From the NCBI RefSeq assembly GCF_958450345.1, contig NC_088781.1, forward strand, positions 21,047,857-21,111,856: DNA of 64,000 nucleotides, read 5' to 3'. A model generated the notes under the pieces. That model did not search any database. It was not told the DNA's origin and was given only the letters and a program-made list of their open reading frames with translations. The DNA comes from Calliphora vicina. Lineage: Eukaryota > Arthropoda > Insecta > Diptera > Calliphoridae. Positions 45,900 through 57,139 of this stretch are shown piece by piece (positions within the stretch are counted from its first letter, which is position 1; every line of letters begins with the position of its first letter). A program made the translations under genes and the position numbers.

Positions 45900-46091
45900 T
45901 TTGGTGTTGGCGTAGTAATGCTGCTGCTGCTGTTGGTTGCTGATGATGAAGATGATGCTAGTGGTGATTATATCGAAAATACATTTATCATCCAGATGTT
46001 GGTCTCTAAGACATGTTGTCGTCTTGTGTTTTTCATGAATTTTCATACTTTTTTTTCCGTGTTTCATGTTTGAATAGATGTTTTTATACAA
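45900..46091 (-). other. candidate exon with CAG/CTG repeat and strong splice donor
   Basis: A minus-strand open stretch from ATG at 46091 (MYKNIYSNMKHGKKSMKIHE ...) includes a run of five Gln (NQQQQQHYYANTK) and ends at CCAAA, directly followed by GTAAGTAC (a near-consensus 5' splice site) at 45892..45899. A poly-Gln run, His/Tyr-rich context and strong donor are what a real fly exon could look like. But there is no acceptor or domain, and its frame runs into a Phe-rich tail beyond the donor. Treat as a guess. Confidence 0.25.
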
Positions 46092-46094
46092 ATT

Positions 46095-47195
46095 TTCTAA
46101 AAAAATTTATTTGAAAATACAATTTTACACTTAACTGCAAAATAATTTTTATTGTCTTGCAGTTTTTTGGTACTTTGTTAGTATGTATTTGTAGATTATG
46201 GCATTACTTATTCATTTTTTACTTTGCACAAATACTTTTTTGCTATTTCTGATATATTTTTGATAACGCTAAAAGTTGTTTGTAGTTCAGTAGTTTAAAA
46301 TATATAGAAATATAAGAATAGTATAGGAAATGTTTCTTATGTGCTCTAAATAACTTATGAAAACATACATATTTTTTAATATGTCATCAAAGCGTATAAG
46401 TAATATCTAAACACTCATACGTCACCTTGAAGCTGATTTCAGGAGAAGAGTTTCGATAGAATTAAATTTTTCATTATTGAATAGATGATTTCCCACGACT
46501 ATAGAGATGATATAGCTGAGTTTCAATCTCAAAGCCCCAAAGTGGGGTATCTCGCGATTATGAAAAATTAAAAATGATACTAAATTTTTGTACTCTATCC
46601 TATTTAAAAGATTTGTATATATGTAGAATCTACAAGAAAAGGACTACAAAAAATATAGCTATAACTATATTTTATCTCTTATAGTTTACGAGATATTCAT
46701 ATTAGATCATTATAATTTCAAGTTTTTTTACCTAGCTTAGTCAAGATTTTTGCTAATAGCGGATCTAAAGCTCTCTAGATTTTATTCAAATTTATATTTT
46801 TGAATTACCAATAAACTAAAAAATGTTAAAAAGTAGTTTTTTCGTGATTTTTTTTTCGATAAAAGTACTTACATTAATCTTTAGCTCTAGAGAAAATAAA
46901 TAACATGTTTATATTTTTCTCATAAGTAACATTTTGGGAAGTACTATAGAAGACAAATAATTTCAAAATTTGTATAACTGGGAGTTCTAGAGCCTTCCGA
47001 ACTAGACCAATTTTTTTATGGAAATTTCATGTTTATGCCAAAATTTTAAAAAGTAAAACAAATGTATGACCCAATATGCTTTTAAATATTTTTCAAAGGG
47101 AATTTATATCCCGGTCCTTGTTACCGTCAACAGTTTCAATAATCTAAAAAAAATACAATTTTTGTGATTTTAGAAAAGTTTTTTTTGGGAATTGT
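46095..47195. other. repeat-like AT-rich DNA left of a hAT MITE
   Basis: From about 46480 the texture resembles the non-coding bodies of R1/R2 and appears to continue right of the MITE to about 49480. So the MITE at 47204 may sit inside a larger unnamed element. A small palindrome, CCCCAAAGTGGGG, lies at 46533. No coding. Confidence 0.3.
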
Positions 47196-47203
47196 GGGAT
47201 TAG

Positions 47204-48291
47204 TAGGGTATTCAATTAATCGGGTTTCTGGTTTAATCGGTTAATCGAGCAAATAATTAATCGAGGTTTAGATTTGTTCAGTTAATAATCGGTTAATTTA
47301 AAATTATTCGATTAACCGAATAATTTATATTTTCATTTTAAATTGAAAATACAACAACGAATTTTGTGTACAAAAAGATAAAAAACAACAAATAATGTAT
47401 TTGAGATCATTTTTGTAAACATATCGCATATTTGCTGCAACAACGTCATAACTCAAAATCCGTGTTTTGTGAACTGAGTAATACAAAATATGCGCTTTCA
47501 TATACTTTCATCAGTTTTCAAAAAGTCAATTATTTTTTGTGTGAGAGTGTTTTTTTGTTGTAAACATCAAAATTAAAATTCATGTTTTCTAGTACTATAT
47601 TTGGTAAGTAAAAATTTGGGTTAAATACAGGTTAGAAAGATATTAACATCTACTATTTATATTTCTGACATCGCATGATTTGTTGAAAGTTTTTTTTAGG
47701 AAACAGCAAAATGTCATAATTTTTTTGAATTATGACGTTGTTGCAGAAAATGAGCGATGTGTGAGTTTTTTAGGGTTTTAGTGAGATCTTCTGAAATAAT
47801 CTTTTTTAAAAAGAATATATGTATGTAATTTAAACGATTTTTTCTTTAGATTTAATAAAACTTTTTTTGGAAAAAAAACTCTCTCGCTGATTGTATATGT
47901 TGGAGAAATCAAAAGAATGATAAAGAATATTCCTTTTTGGATTGTTTTAGATTTTGGTTAATTTAATAGTTTCGTTTAATTATGATAAAACTAATTCCAA
48001 ATAGAAGTTTCGTCTATACATGTAAATACAAAGTTTCAAATACATGTGAATTGAATGATGTTCAAAAAATATATCATTTTAATTTGAAATTTGTATTTGA
48101 ATTGAAATGGAAAAATGAATACAAAAAAAAAATTTAAAGTGCAAAAAAAGTAATTTCGGTAAATCGGTTAATCGACACAAATTAATCGATTTATTTGTTA
48201 TTTCAAAATCGGCAATTTAAAATTATTCGAACAGTTAACCGTCCAAAATTAATCGGTTAACCGACTAACGGTTAATCGATTGAATACCATA
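47204..48291. mobile_element. hAT-like non-autonomous element, 1088 bp
   Basis: Flanked by an exact 8-base duplication GGGATTAG (47196..47203 and 48292..48299). Ends are TAGGGTATTCAATTAATCGG and, inward from the right, TATGGTATTCAATCGATTAA. Subterminal regions at both ends are packed with CGGTTAATCG-type repeats, a pattern common in hAT elements as transposase-binding sites. No transposase; the middle contains another inverted-repeat unit (47419..47763). Confidence 0.85.
47419..47763. mobile_element. nested inverted-repeat unit, ~345 bp
   Basis: The left arm has TGCTGCAACAACGTCATAAC; inward from the right is TCTGCAACAACGTCATAATT. Both are preceded by CATATCGC or CACATCGC, so the arms are about 40 bases. 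No coding. Either a MITE nested in the hAT-like element or its own inner palindrome. Confidence 0.7.
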
Positions 48292-48299
48292 GGGATTAG

Positions 48300-49640
48300 C
48301 AATAATAACACGGTGTTACGATGGAAAAAAAACTTGGAAAACGGCCTAGCGTGAGTTATAGGTCTCGCTGAGTACACTACAAATTGTCTCTAAAAATTTC
48401 AGAAATTTCAAATTTCAGAAATTTTAGATGTTCGTCGACTTACCTGTAGCTTTGTCAGTTTTTGTCCGACTTTAAATTTTTTAATGGGTTTGGAAAGAAA
48501 ACTGATTACGCTTTAAAATGACGTGCATTTTTTGATACATTTTTAGGTTATAAGTATTGTTTTTGTTACAAATATCTAAAAGAAAAACAAAATTTATCAA
48601 CATTTTTAATTTTACAAGGTAAATTTTTTCGAACTTTTTTCAAAAAAGTTTAATAACTTTTGCAAATATAAACCGATTTTAACAAGTAATATCTCATTTT
48701 TTCCCATATAAAGTGTTCTTTAAAATACTGTACAAAAAAGAATAGGTTTTCATAAAATAGGTTTAAAAAAAAAATTAAATTAACTATTGTTGAATATGAA
48801 AAATTACGAAAAAAAAAATAAAAAATAAAGCGAAACTTTTTATAAAAACTTACGCAATTTTTCTTGATATACATTTTGTGCATACATTTTATGAAAGCTT
48901 AATTCTTTGTCTATCTATAATTGTTTAAAAGTTTGAAATGGGTCTAAAAATGTGTGAGTTAGAGATACTACAGTACTACGACCTACCATAAAACAGTTTT
49001 TTCAAAATATCTCAAAATTTTGAAGGTGTTTCAAAAGCTTTGAAAACGGTTTTAATATGTCCTCACCTAGGCCTATAACCCCCATTAAGTCGCTATTCAA
49101 GTTCTGACAAAAAGTGTCATTTTGTAGCAGAGTGTAATTCACAAATTTCTTTTTTACTTTATCATTTTGATAAAAAAATTCTATATGACTTTAAAATTTC
49201 ATCAAAAACTATTCATAAGCAAAACTTTTATTGCATTTTAAATATTTAAATTTTCTAAAAAAATTAGATTTTTTATTTCAATATTTTTGCAAAAAGTCTT
49301 CAATAAATTTTTTAATTCTTAAATGTTTTATATATTTTTGAAAAGAAGACACAATTTCCTATAAGTCCATTCTATGGATTCAAAATCAACAAGAAGTGAA
49401 AATATACACAATCTTGCCGTAATTTTATGCACTGCATTGCCGTCTACTGCATTACCAAAAATCGGAGATTTTTAACAAGATGTTGTTAATTACTGTGAGT
49501 TATGAATATATGTCTTCTTTTCAAAAATGTTAAATTTTGAATGAAATAATTTTTAAGAATTACTAAAATTTTTATTTTAAAAAAGCAATAACAGTTTTGT
49601 TTATGAATTGTTTTTTTCTTTTTTGATATTAGACACTTAT
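48300..49640. other. repeat-like AT-rich DNA, no gene
   Basis: Continues the texture seen left of the hAT-like element. Frames at 48650..48883 and 49486..49761 are Phe/Lys/Ile-rich chance frames. Confidence 0.3.
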
Positions 49641-49994
49641 GTACATTAGAGTGTCCCTTAGAATTAAATTTTTTGAAATGTTGAAACGGTACCCGCTGAA
49701 AACTTTCGTAATGACCTAAAATACCACCAAAAAAAATTTTAGCTTGTTCTAAGAAGGACAACCCGTGCCGACTTTCGATTTAGTTTTGAGGTTTGATTTT
49801 TTTTTTAATTTTGCTATTAAGTAATTACTTTTGCAATTTAATTTAAAAGAATAGAAATATGTACGTAATTTTCGTTCTAATGAGATATAAAAGACAAAAA
49901 TTGGTTAAAAAATGTTAAAGTTATTAAAAAATCATCAGGCCATTAACGTGTCTCAGGCCTCTAGAACAAGAAATGTAGCAACAAAATTAACATA

Positions 49995-50518
49995 CAGTGG
50001 TGGCCAGGAATTTAAGACAAAAATTGTTTGCTAAATTCCACGTGATTGTCAGTTATTTTTTCAAATATTTCCACAAATATGTATGCATGAGGACTGTTTT
50101 AACACACAAGTGTGTTTTATTCGACTGTGTCAATTCATACATATTCACCACGAACACATAAAATTTTTCTACAACTTGACCAAAAATTTTTTTTTTTTAA
50201 ATAAACATATTTTCCACATTTATATCATTATAATTTTATTATTATAAAATATTCGGACCAAATTTCGTATTTTTAGTTCCATTAGTTTCGCTCATATCAT
50301 GTTATTAACAGCGGATGTTCGCTGAGGTGGGTCAATGTATTTCCACATATCTTTGTCCATATATGTTTTACCGATTTTTCCAAACAGTTTTCAGAAACTA
50401 GAAACATTAATAATAAATTTCATACCCTTAGAGGTCCTTTTATTTTGGCTCTATCGCACTTAAAATTCAGTTGATGAAAAAAGTCCAAGTATTTGTCTTA
50501 AATTGGTGGCCACCAATT
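49995..50518. mobile_element. 524-bp Tc1/mariner-type MITE nested in R2
   Basis: Ends are CAGTGGTGGCCAGGAATTTA (AGACAAA follows) and, inward from the right, AATTGGTGGCCACCAATTTA (AGACAAA follows), flanked by TA at 49993..49994 and 50519..50520. R2 copies F and G show the site without it (AAAATTAACATATTTTGAGA). No transposase remnant. Confidence 0.8.
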
Positions 50519-50909
50519 TAAAAGTTTATTCTTAATTAAAATATATCCACATTTACTTGCATATGAGTTTTTATCTTCATAGGATACAGTTAACCAAAAA
50601 AAAAAATATTTTTTTTAACGGCGGCAGTATCAAAAATCCAATTCCAAATTTTTAAAAATTTTGTTAAACAAATTTCAGAATTTTTTGATCATCACATGGA
50701 GATTTATTTAAAACATAATAGGGAATAAAAATGTGAAAAAAGTATGTCAATACCTCCTATAGTTTTTCCGTACCTGCTATATAAATTTTGCAATTTTCGA
50801 GAAAAACTATTTTTTTGGCCATATTTTGGCGAATGAGTTGAATTTCCATTCTGTTATGATTTTTAAGTAAAACCCATTCAGAATATTATAGTCCATGTAA
50901 TTCTAAACA

Positions 50910-51395
50910 TAGTCTGAAAGTTTTTCTAAAATCGGAAAACGTTAACCCTTAAATCGTGAAGGTCAAAAGTAAAATTTTTCAATATTTGGAATTTCTAATG
51001 GAAATATAGCGAAATTTTATATATTTTTGGGCCGATTTTGATGAAACTTAAGAAAAATATAACATGAAGTCTAGTATTTACAATAACAGTACAAAAATGG
51101 AAATTAACCCTTAAGAGCAAGTGGGGTGCAAATGACCCTGAACTTTTAAAAACACGAAAAACACAGTCATTTTGACCCCAAGTGCTCTTAAATGTTAATT
51201 TCCGTTTTTGTGCTGTTATTATAAATACTAGACTTCATGATATATTTTTCTTAAGTTTCATCAAAATCGGCCCAAAAATATATAATATTTCGCTATCTCT
51301 CCATGAATAATTCAAAATATTGAAAAATTTGACCTTTGACCCTCAAGATTTAAGGCCTAGCGTTTTCCGATTTTAGTAAAACATTCAGACTATAG
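50910..51395. repeat. ~195-bp-arm fold-back (large inverted repeat)
   Basis: 50910..51103 and 51199..51395 are reverse complements with moderate divergence. Shared parts include GACCTTTGACC/GGTCAAAAGT, TTTGGGCCGATTTTGATGAA, ACTTAAGAAAAATATAACAT and GAAGTCTAGTATTTACAATA. The centre holds the TTAA-flanked unit 51108..51194. A transcript would fold into a long hairpin. Confidence 0.85.
51108..51194. mobile_element. 87-bp TTAA-flanked hairpin unit (piggyBac-like MITE)
   Basis: Flanked on both sides by TTAA (51104..51107 and 51195..51198). Ends are CCCTTAAGAGCAAGTGGGGT and, inward from the right, CATTTAAGAGCACTTGGGGT. A TTAA target and CCCTT start are the piggyBac pattern. However, TTAA lies exactly at the symmetry centre of the fold-back, so it could instead be part of the palindrome. 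Confidence 0.6.
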
Positions 51396-51399
51396 ATGA

Positions 51400-53145
51400 T
51401 TTTTTCTATATTTTTTTCTAGAACAAAATATTTCATGCATCATCTTGAATTGATAAAATATGGATGAATACTAGCCACAGTTCTAGTAACTAACATTTTT
51501 GTGTTTAATAAACAGTTTTAATATCAAAAATTTACTTTTGTGAGAAATGTTGTAGAGCACTAGAAAATGCATTTCATTCTGCTAGTGTCTAAATATTATT
51601 GGTGAAAATATGTATATGTACGTATTATATCTCAATCATGCCGAATGTAAAACACTTTCATTGTTTTATTTTTCCAACATTTTTTCTTATGAAATTTTTG
51701 AATTTCTTCTTTTCTTTGTCTGTTCAATTGTCATAGTCATCTTGCTGCAACATTTCTATGTTGAATTCAACATGACAAATTCATAAGACAAATGCATTAT
51801 GTCAGAGGTTAAGAAACAGTAAATCTATCTTGTTAGCTAACAATCGATAAAGAAATGCAACTATGTAGCAAATGATGGTTTGGGTTATTGACTATTAAAT
51901 TTAAGTGTCATGATTTAGTAGAACTTGAGGAATGAAATTTAGGTTACTGCTGATAATAATAAAATGTATCTAATGAATAACTATTGTTTATAATAGGTAC
52001 ATAAATGCATAATTCAAAATATAACTTCAAAGTGATTGGGCAGTTATAAATTTTTGAAATGTATCTTGTTGATTTTTTATTATATTATTAAACTTTGGCA
52101 GAATTTTATTAAAAAATTTGTCAAAAATTACTATAATTGGAATAAATTTGTCTGTTTGATTGCGATTAAAATAAAATGTCATCCATATAAATTGATTTGC
52201 CGAATGTAAAAGTGTGGGTACGTTTTCTAAGTAAAAACATTTTGGCATATAATCGATGTATTTAGGGTAGGATTTCTGGAAAATATTAAAGTTTCATATT
52301 TTTTTTATTAAATTCAAACATACCCTTAAACCATTTTTAATACATCAAACTAAATAAACATCCCCTCAAACACACGTACATAGTTTGCAATGTCTCAAAA
52401 CACATACACGTAATATTAACATTAAAACTGACATTTTGATTAATTTTCTAAATAAGCTGTCAGTTGGTCAGTACATTTTACAACATTTTAAAATTAACTA
52501 CAAACACTTACTCAAACTCACATGTAATAAAACATTTTCGAAAATTCCATCCATCCTTGTTTTTTTTCCAGCTTTTCTGACTCTCTAACCTCTCTCTCTC
52601 ATACTCTATTGCTTAGAGTATGAGCTCTTTTTTAACAACACATTTATAACAAATTGCACATATTATAACAGAAACAATAAAAACAGCAGCAGCAACAACA
52701 ACAACATTTTTAGAGTGAAAAGAACATGCAACAACATTAGTGGTGCAAGTTGTAAATTTGTATGCGGTTTTAAGCGTTTTACACGTCAGATTATGCTGTT
52801 GCCATGCAATTAAACACACTGAGCTTTTGATGTACTAATCATGAAATGTACATACATGAACATTAAATGAACAGACATTCTTTTATAGTTGTACTCTTTA
52901 TGTATAAAATATTAATGCACAAAAAGCCGGTTGGAAATTAGACGGGGCTTGAAAAGGATATCACATGTATTGGAGGGATAATTGGAACATAGTTTTGGTA
53001 ATCGATATAGCGGCATGATAATATAGTTCTGTCAGCTTAAATTGGTTGTTATTGATTTCGAAGATACGGGGTTGCAACAGCCATAAAACTCGTGAAACTC
53101 TCTCGTTTCGGTGATCAATTTGGTCTCCTAGATCAGTTGATTTAT
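51400..53145. other. AT-rich DNA, no gene recognised
   Basis: Contains a 9-base hairpin CTCATACTC/GAGTATGAG at 52598..52624 next to a CT-rich run, and a short CAGCAGCAGCAACAACAACA tract at about 52684. A frame at 52961..53152 (minus) has no known domain. Confidence 0.35.
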
Positions 53146-53147
53146 AT

Positions 53148-53763
53148 ACCATTCACTAAATTATACTTCAAAATAAAAATTTTAAATATTTTTAGGTAGA
53201 CAAAATTTTTTTTTTTTTTAATTTTTTAAATTTTCAAAATTTTTTTTTGTTTTTTCATTTTTTTTTAATATTTAGCGAAAAAAACTTTTGGTGAAAAAAA
53301 AATTCGGGTTAAAAAATATTTTTTTCGATTAGATACATTGTAAGTCTAACTTATGGTCAACTTAACATCTTTGAAATATCCATATTGTCCATATTAATGA
53401 CTTAGTAATCCATATATAGGTAAAAAATAGGTACAAAATCAAGGTTGTCCTGGACAGACAGACAGACATACGGACATGGCTTAATCGACTCCAGAATATA
53501 CACACAGCCTCAAAAGTGAGTAAACACATGAAAATCATTATAGTCCGACTTAAATCTTTTTTTCACAACCGAATCTATTATCTATCGATGAATAAATTTT
53601 AGGATTTTCATTATCTTAAAAAAATCAAATATTTTTTGGTGTATACTCACTTTTGAGGCTCACTGTATATACTTTATAGGGTCGGAAAATTATATTGTAG
53701 AAATTAGAAACGGAATGACAAACATATATATGTATATCCTTCTCACGAAGGTGAAGGGTATAA
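53148..53763 (+). repeat. R3 element copy, 5'-truncated, split by a MITE
   Basis: Starts at the R3 phrase TTCACTAAATTATACTTCAA, passes GGGTTAAAAAATATTTTTTT and GTCCATATTAATGACTTAGT. After the MITE at 53501..53665 it resumes with TATACTTTATAGGGTCGG and ends in the stem-loop region CACGAAGGTGAAGGGTATA at about 53763. Confidence 0.75.
53501..53665. mobile_element. 165-bp TA-flanked MITE nested in R3
   Basis: Ends are CACACAGCCTCAAAAGTGAG (TAAACAC follows) and, inward from the right, CAGTGAGCCTCAAAAGTGAG (TATACACC follows), flanked by TA. The uninterrupted R3 at 55690 lacks it. Terminal sequence type and TA target fit a Tc1-family MITE. Confidence 0.82.
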
Positions 53764-53769
53764 ATATAA

Positions 53770-55125
53770 CTAGAGGTTTTAATGGAATATGGTGGTTAGT
53801 TGATGAACTACCAAAAATAATGATGATAAAAATTTTCGTGGCGTATAAATTTGTTTGAAAACTTATTATTTTGACTAAATTTTCTGAATAAAACAAACGA
53901 AATAGCGGTGTAGGTGAGACATTCTCTAATTCTTTTATATTATTTTGTATATGTACCCCCACCTTATGTGTAATTAACTGGCTCTTCCAATCGAACAATT
54001 TTTCACTATTTGGATTCCATCAGAGAAGTTTGGGTATATAAGTCACTAACCGAAGTATTAGATAAATTTTATAGAGGTATGTCATCATGCGAATCAAAAT
54101 CCCCATCATATTTTGACTGGAGCCCCGAAGGTATGTCACCGAGCACCATCATCAGATCGACTTGTCCTAATAATTCTATTCTTAGTTGGGTTCAAGACTG
54201 CTGACACATTCTTATAACTTCGAACAAAATATCTTCAATTTAATGTGCATTGAGTACTTACGACATCCCTTCAAAATAACATGAAATTATGGTGGTTAGT
54301 AATCTAACCACCTTATTACTTACGTTATTTATTGAAGAGTATAGTATAAAATATTATTTTTAGCACAAACCAACAAAACAAACCATAAATAACAAAGTAA
54401 CACTGAATTTGATGAATAATAAACACACTGACCTTTTTTATTGAATGCGGGAAAATCTCTTAGAAAAATTGCGGTTTACAATATTTTCAAATTAATATAT
54501 TAGTCATACCAGAGCCACCTGATGGCAATGTTTTGCTAAAAAAACTTATACGATGACTTAAAATAATTTAATTGTTTAGCAAAATGCCAATAGATGTCAC
54601 TAAAAATTGTTTAAAGACACTAGAAAAGGTGGTTAGAAAAGTGACCACTAAACCGGAAATAGTTAAAAAGCTAATAATGCAATTTTCAATTTCTCTATGC
54701 AGAATTTCCAATTGGGTCTACTTATAAAAATATAAGTACTATCCGAACATGGCATTTAAACAAGAAAATAAATAATAAAACTAATAATATAACATCATTA
54801 ATCATAATTACATTAGAAAATTAAATTAAAATAAAATAAATAATGCTAGCAGCTCAGAGAGATAAAAACAAGGTAATGAATTGTTAAAATAGCTTGCATC
54901 TAGCCAAGTAGTGCCACATAATTTATAAGTTTCAATTTAACGGTGGTAAAAATTATAAATGACCTAAGCCAAGTGACATTTTACTTTAAGGATGGGGCTA
55001 ATATGAAAATAATAATTAGAAAAGCTGCTTATTAAATAAATTATAAGCATTTAAGGTTTATCAATATTGCAATAAAGAATATTTAAGCAAGATTATAATA
55101 TAAAGAAATAAGAAAACATTTAATA
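53770..55125. other. AT-rich DNA with short GGTGGTTAGT repeats
   Basis: GGTGGTTAGT-like motifs occur at 53789, 54290 (within the hairpin GTGGTTAGTAATCTAACCAC) and 54628 (GGTGGTTAGAAAAGTGACCAC). They may be ends of decayed elements. The 64-codon frame at 54010..54204 has no recognised domain. Confidence 0.35.
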
Positions 55126-55129
55126 TAAA

Positions 55130-55783
55130 ACAAGTAAGAGAGCTATATTCGGCTGTACCGAATCTAATATACCCTTCACCAAATTATACTTTAAAATACA
55201 AAATTAAAAAAAAAAAATTAAAAATTGCTTTTGAAAATTAAAAAAAAAATTCAAAATTTTTTAAACATTTTTTTTTCCAAATTGTTTTTATTTTAATTTT
55301 TTAACAAAAAAAAAATTTTGTTTGGTAAAAAAAAAATTCGGGTTAAAAAATATTTTTCCCGATTTTGACCCGTTCTAGGTCTAAATTACTATAATCTTAT
55401 CTAACCTAATCTATCATTAAATATCCATATTGTCTATATTAATGACTTAGTAATCCAGATATAGATAAAAAATAAGCCAAAAATCGAGGATGTCCCAGTT
55501 TTTTCCTTATATCTCAGGTTGTCCCGGTTTTTTCCTTATTCCGGCTCGGAATAATTGCCGATATATTGATGTATCAATCATGTTTGTAAATAATTTGGGG
55601 GCTACGGAAAGTTGATTTCAACATACAGACGGATAGATGGTCAGACGGACATGGCTATATTGATTTCGCTATCTATAACGATCCGGATTATATACACTTT
55701 ATGGCGTCGCAAATGAAAAATGTAGAAATTACAAACGGAATGACAAACTTATATATGCCCCTGCCAATCATGGTGAAGGGTAT
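55130..55783 (+). mobile_element. R3 interspersed element, full copy
   Basis: Starts ACAAGTAAGAGAGCTATATT, with a hairpin TTCGGCTGTACCGAA and ATATACCCTTCACC, and ends with a stem-loop TATATGCCCC ... GGTGAAGGGTAT. The ends thus carry TACCCTTCACC and its complement. Non-coding, about 650 bases. Fragments are at 15650, 27425, 43690 and 53148. Same architecture as R5 (ACAAGTAAGA start, hairpin, TACCCT end), so the two are sister families. A Helentron/DINE-like nature is inferred. Confidence 0.78.
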
Positions 55784-55789
55784 CTAAAA

Positions 55790-57135
55790 GAAATAGCTCC
55801 ATCTGTGATCACTCATATTTGATTTTTTGAATAAAAAATAGACACGTTCAGATTGAAATGTTCAGAAGAGTTGTTCAGCTTTACCGTAGTTACAATTTTG
55901 CTAAATATTGTTAGTGAAAAATTAGGAGTCCCTGGAAGTTATTCTAAAAAAAGTAAAACAAATATTTTCTTCCTATATTTTTCCAAAAAAAGTGCACGAA
56001 AAAGACATTTTTTTGGGAAAAAATCTTAACAAAATATTTTGGCAGACACCTAGCTATATGATTGCCATATAAAGTTAAGCATTATCACTAAGTCTGAATT
56101 AGCTATTGGGCAAAAACTGCTGATACCTTTTTTTGAGGGCCCACTGTGTTTCAGAATCTTTGGGGGCCCATAAAAAAAATTGGACACCAAAATGAACAAA
56201 CTGAGTATAGGGTTTTACTACCCTAATGTAGTAGAGTTGAACATATACTGTCATGATCGTGTGTTTTTCCAAAAGTCTTCATTTGTTGCCTAATGTAATC
56301 AGTCTAGTTGTCAATCATTTGAAATTTATGAGTAATCAATTTTTTAAAATATGGTCATACGAAATTTAACAAGATCTTTCAATCGTTATAAGTAATACGT
56401 TATCCACAGCATTTGCTACTCCAACCACTTAACTTTATATATAAATTAAACATTTGCATAATTCTCTATTGAAACTCACTACACTACCTTAATAAAGAAA
56501 AAAAAAATAGTTCATGTTATAGTTGCTCTTGTTCCAAAAGACATAACCATCAAAATTTATATAATGATTATGTTCATCACCCAAAAAATGAAAAGAAATT
56601 TCAATTTAACTAAATGTAAAGAAACTAACGAAAATGTCCTTTAACATCCTTTTAGTAATATCATTGTATCTTGTTGACAATCTATTTAAAAAATGTGTTG
56701 AACTCTACACCTTTAGTTACGGGTTTCTTTATTTCTATGTTTTTTTTCTGTTTGCTGCTTTGGCAGTGCATACAAAATACTTATTAAGTAAATTTGCTTT
56801 TAGGCAAAAATAAGCGAAATGTTTTGTATATGTGTATGCAATGTTTTTGGTGACATAATCCTTAAAATAACTTGCTATTTTTAAGACACCATTATTAAGA
56901 TAAAAATCTTATTACAAACCTGTGGCTGTTTGCCATATATAAAACATATTATGTACATATTTACTTCATGTTGAGAGGTTTTCGGTATCCTGCCACACAT
57001 TCTCTTACACTGCATATACAATATATTTACATTTTCTATGACATGATTTTATAAGAATGTGATACTGTCTCATGTTAGCTGTATATGGTAGAGTAATTTA
57101 CTTTAGTGAAAGATTGCCAAGTAGATATTGGTTAG
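55790..57135. other. AT-rich DNA, nothing recognised
   Basis: No coding frame, no repeat match seen. Confidence 0.35.
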
Positions 57136-57139
57136 GAAA

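Larger units (their letters stand above)
49643..51395 (+). repeat. R2 interspersed repeat, copy H, with insertions and inverted end
   Basis: Starts TTAGAGTGTCCCTTAGAATT, runs through the R2 landmarks, and is interrupted by a TA-flanked MITE at 49995..50518. It ends in a fold-back at 50910..51395, where its own right part is present again in reverse. Copies F and G lack the insertions, so the order of events is clear. Confidence 0.75.

Noticed and set aside
45774..46091. Full 105-codon minus-strand frame as one protein
   Set aside because: Beyond the splice-donor-like GTAAGTAC it becomes a Phe-rich tail from an A-run; only the part up to the donor is worth testing as an exon.
54010..54204. 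64-codon frame with fairly balanced composition (MDSIREVWVYKSLTEVLDKF)
   Set aside because: No known motif, no splice signals identified, and flanked by short GGTGGTTAGT repeat motifs; too weak to call a gene.
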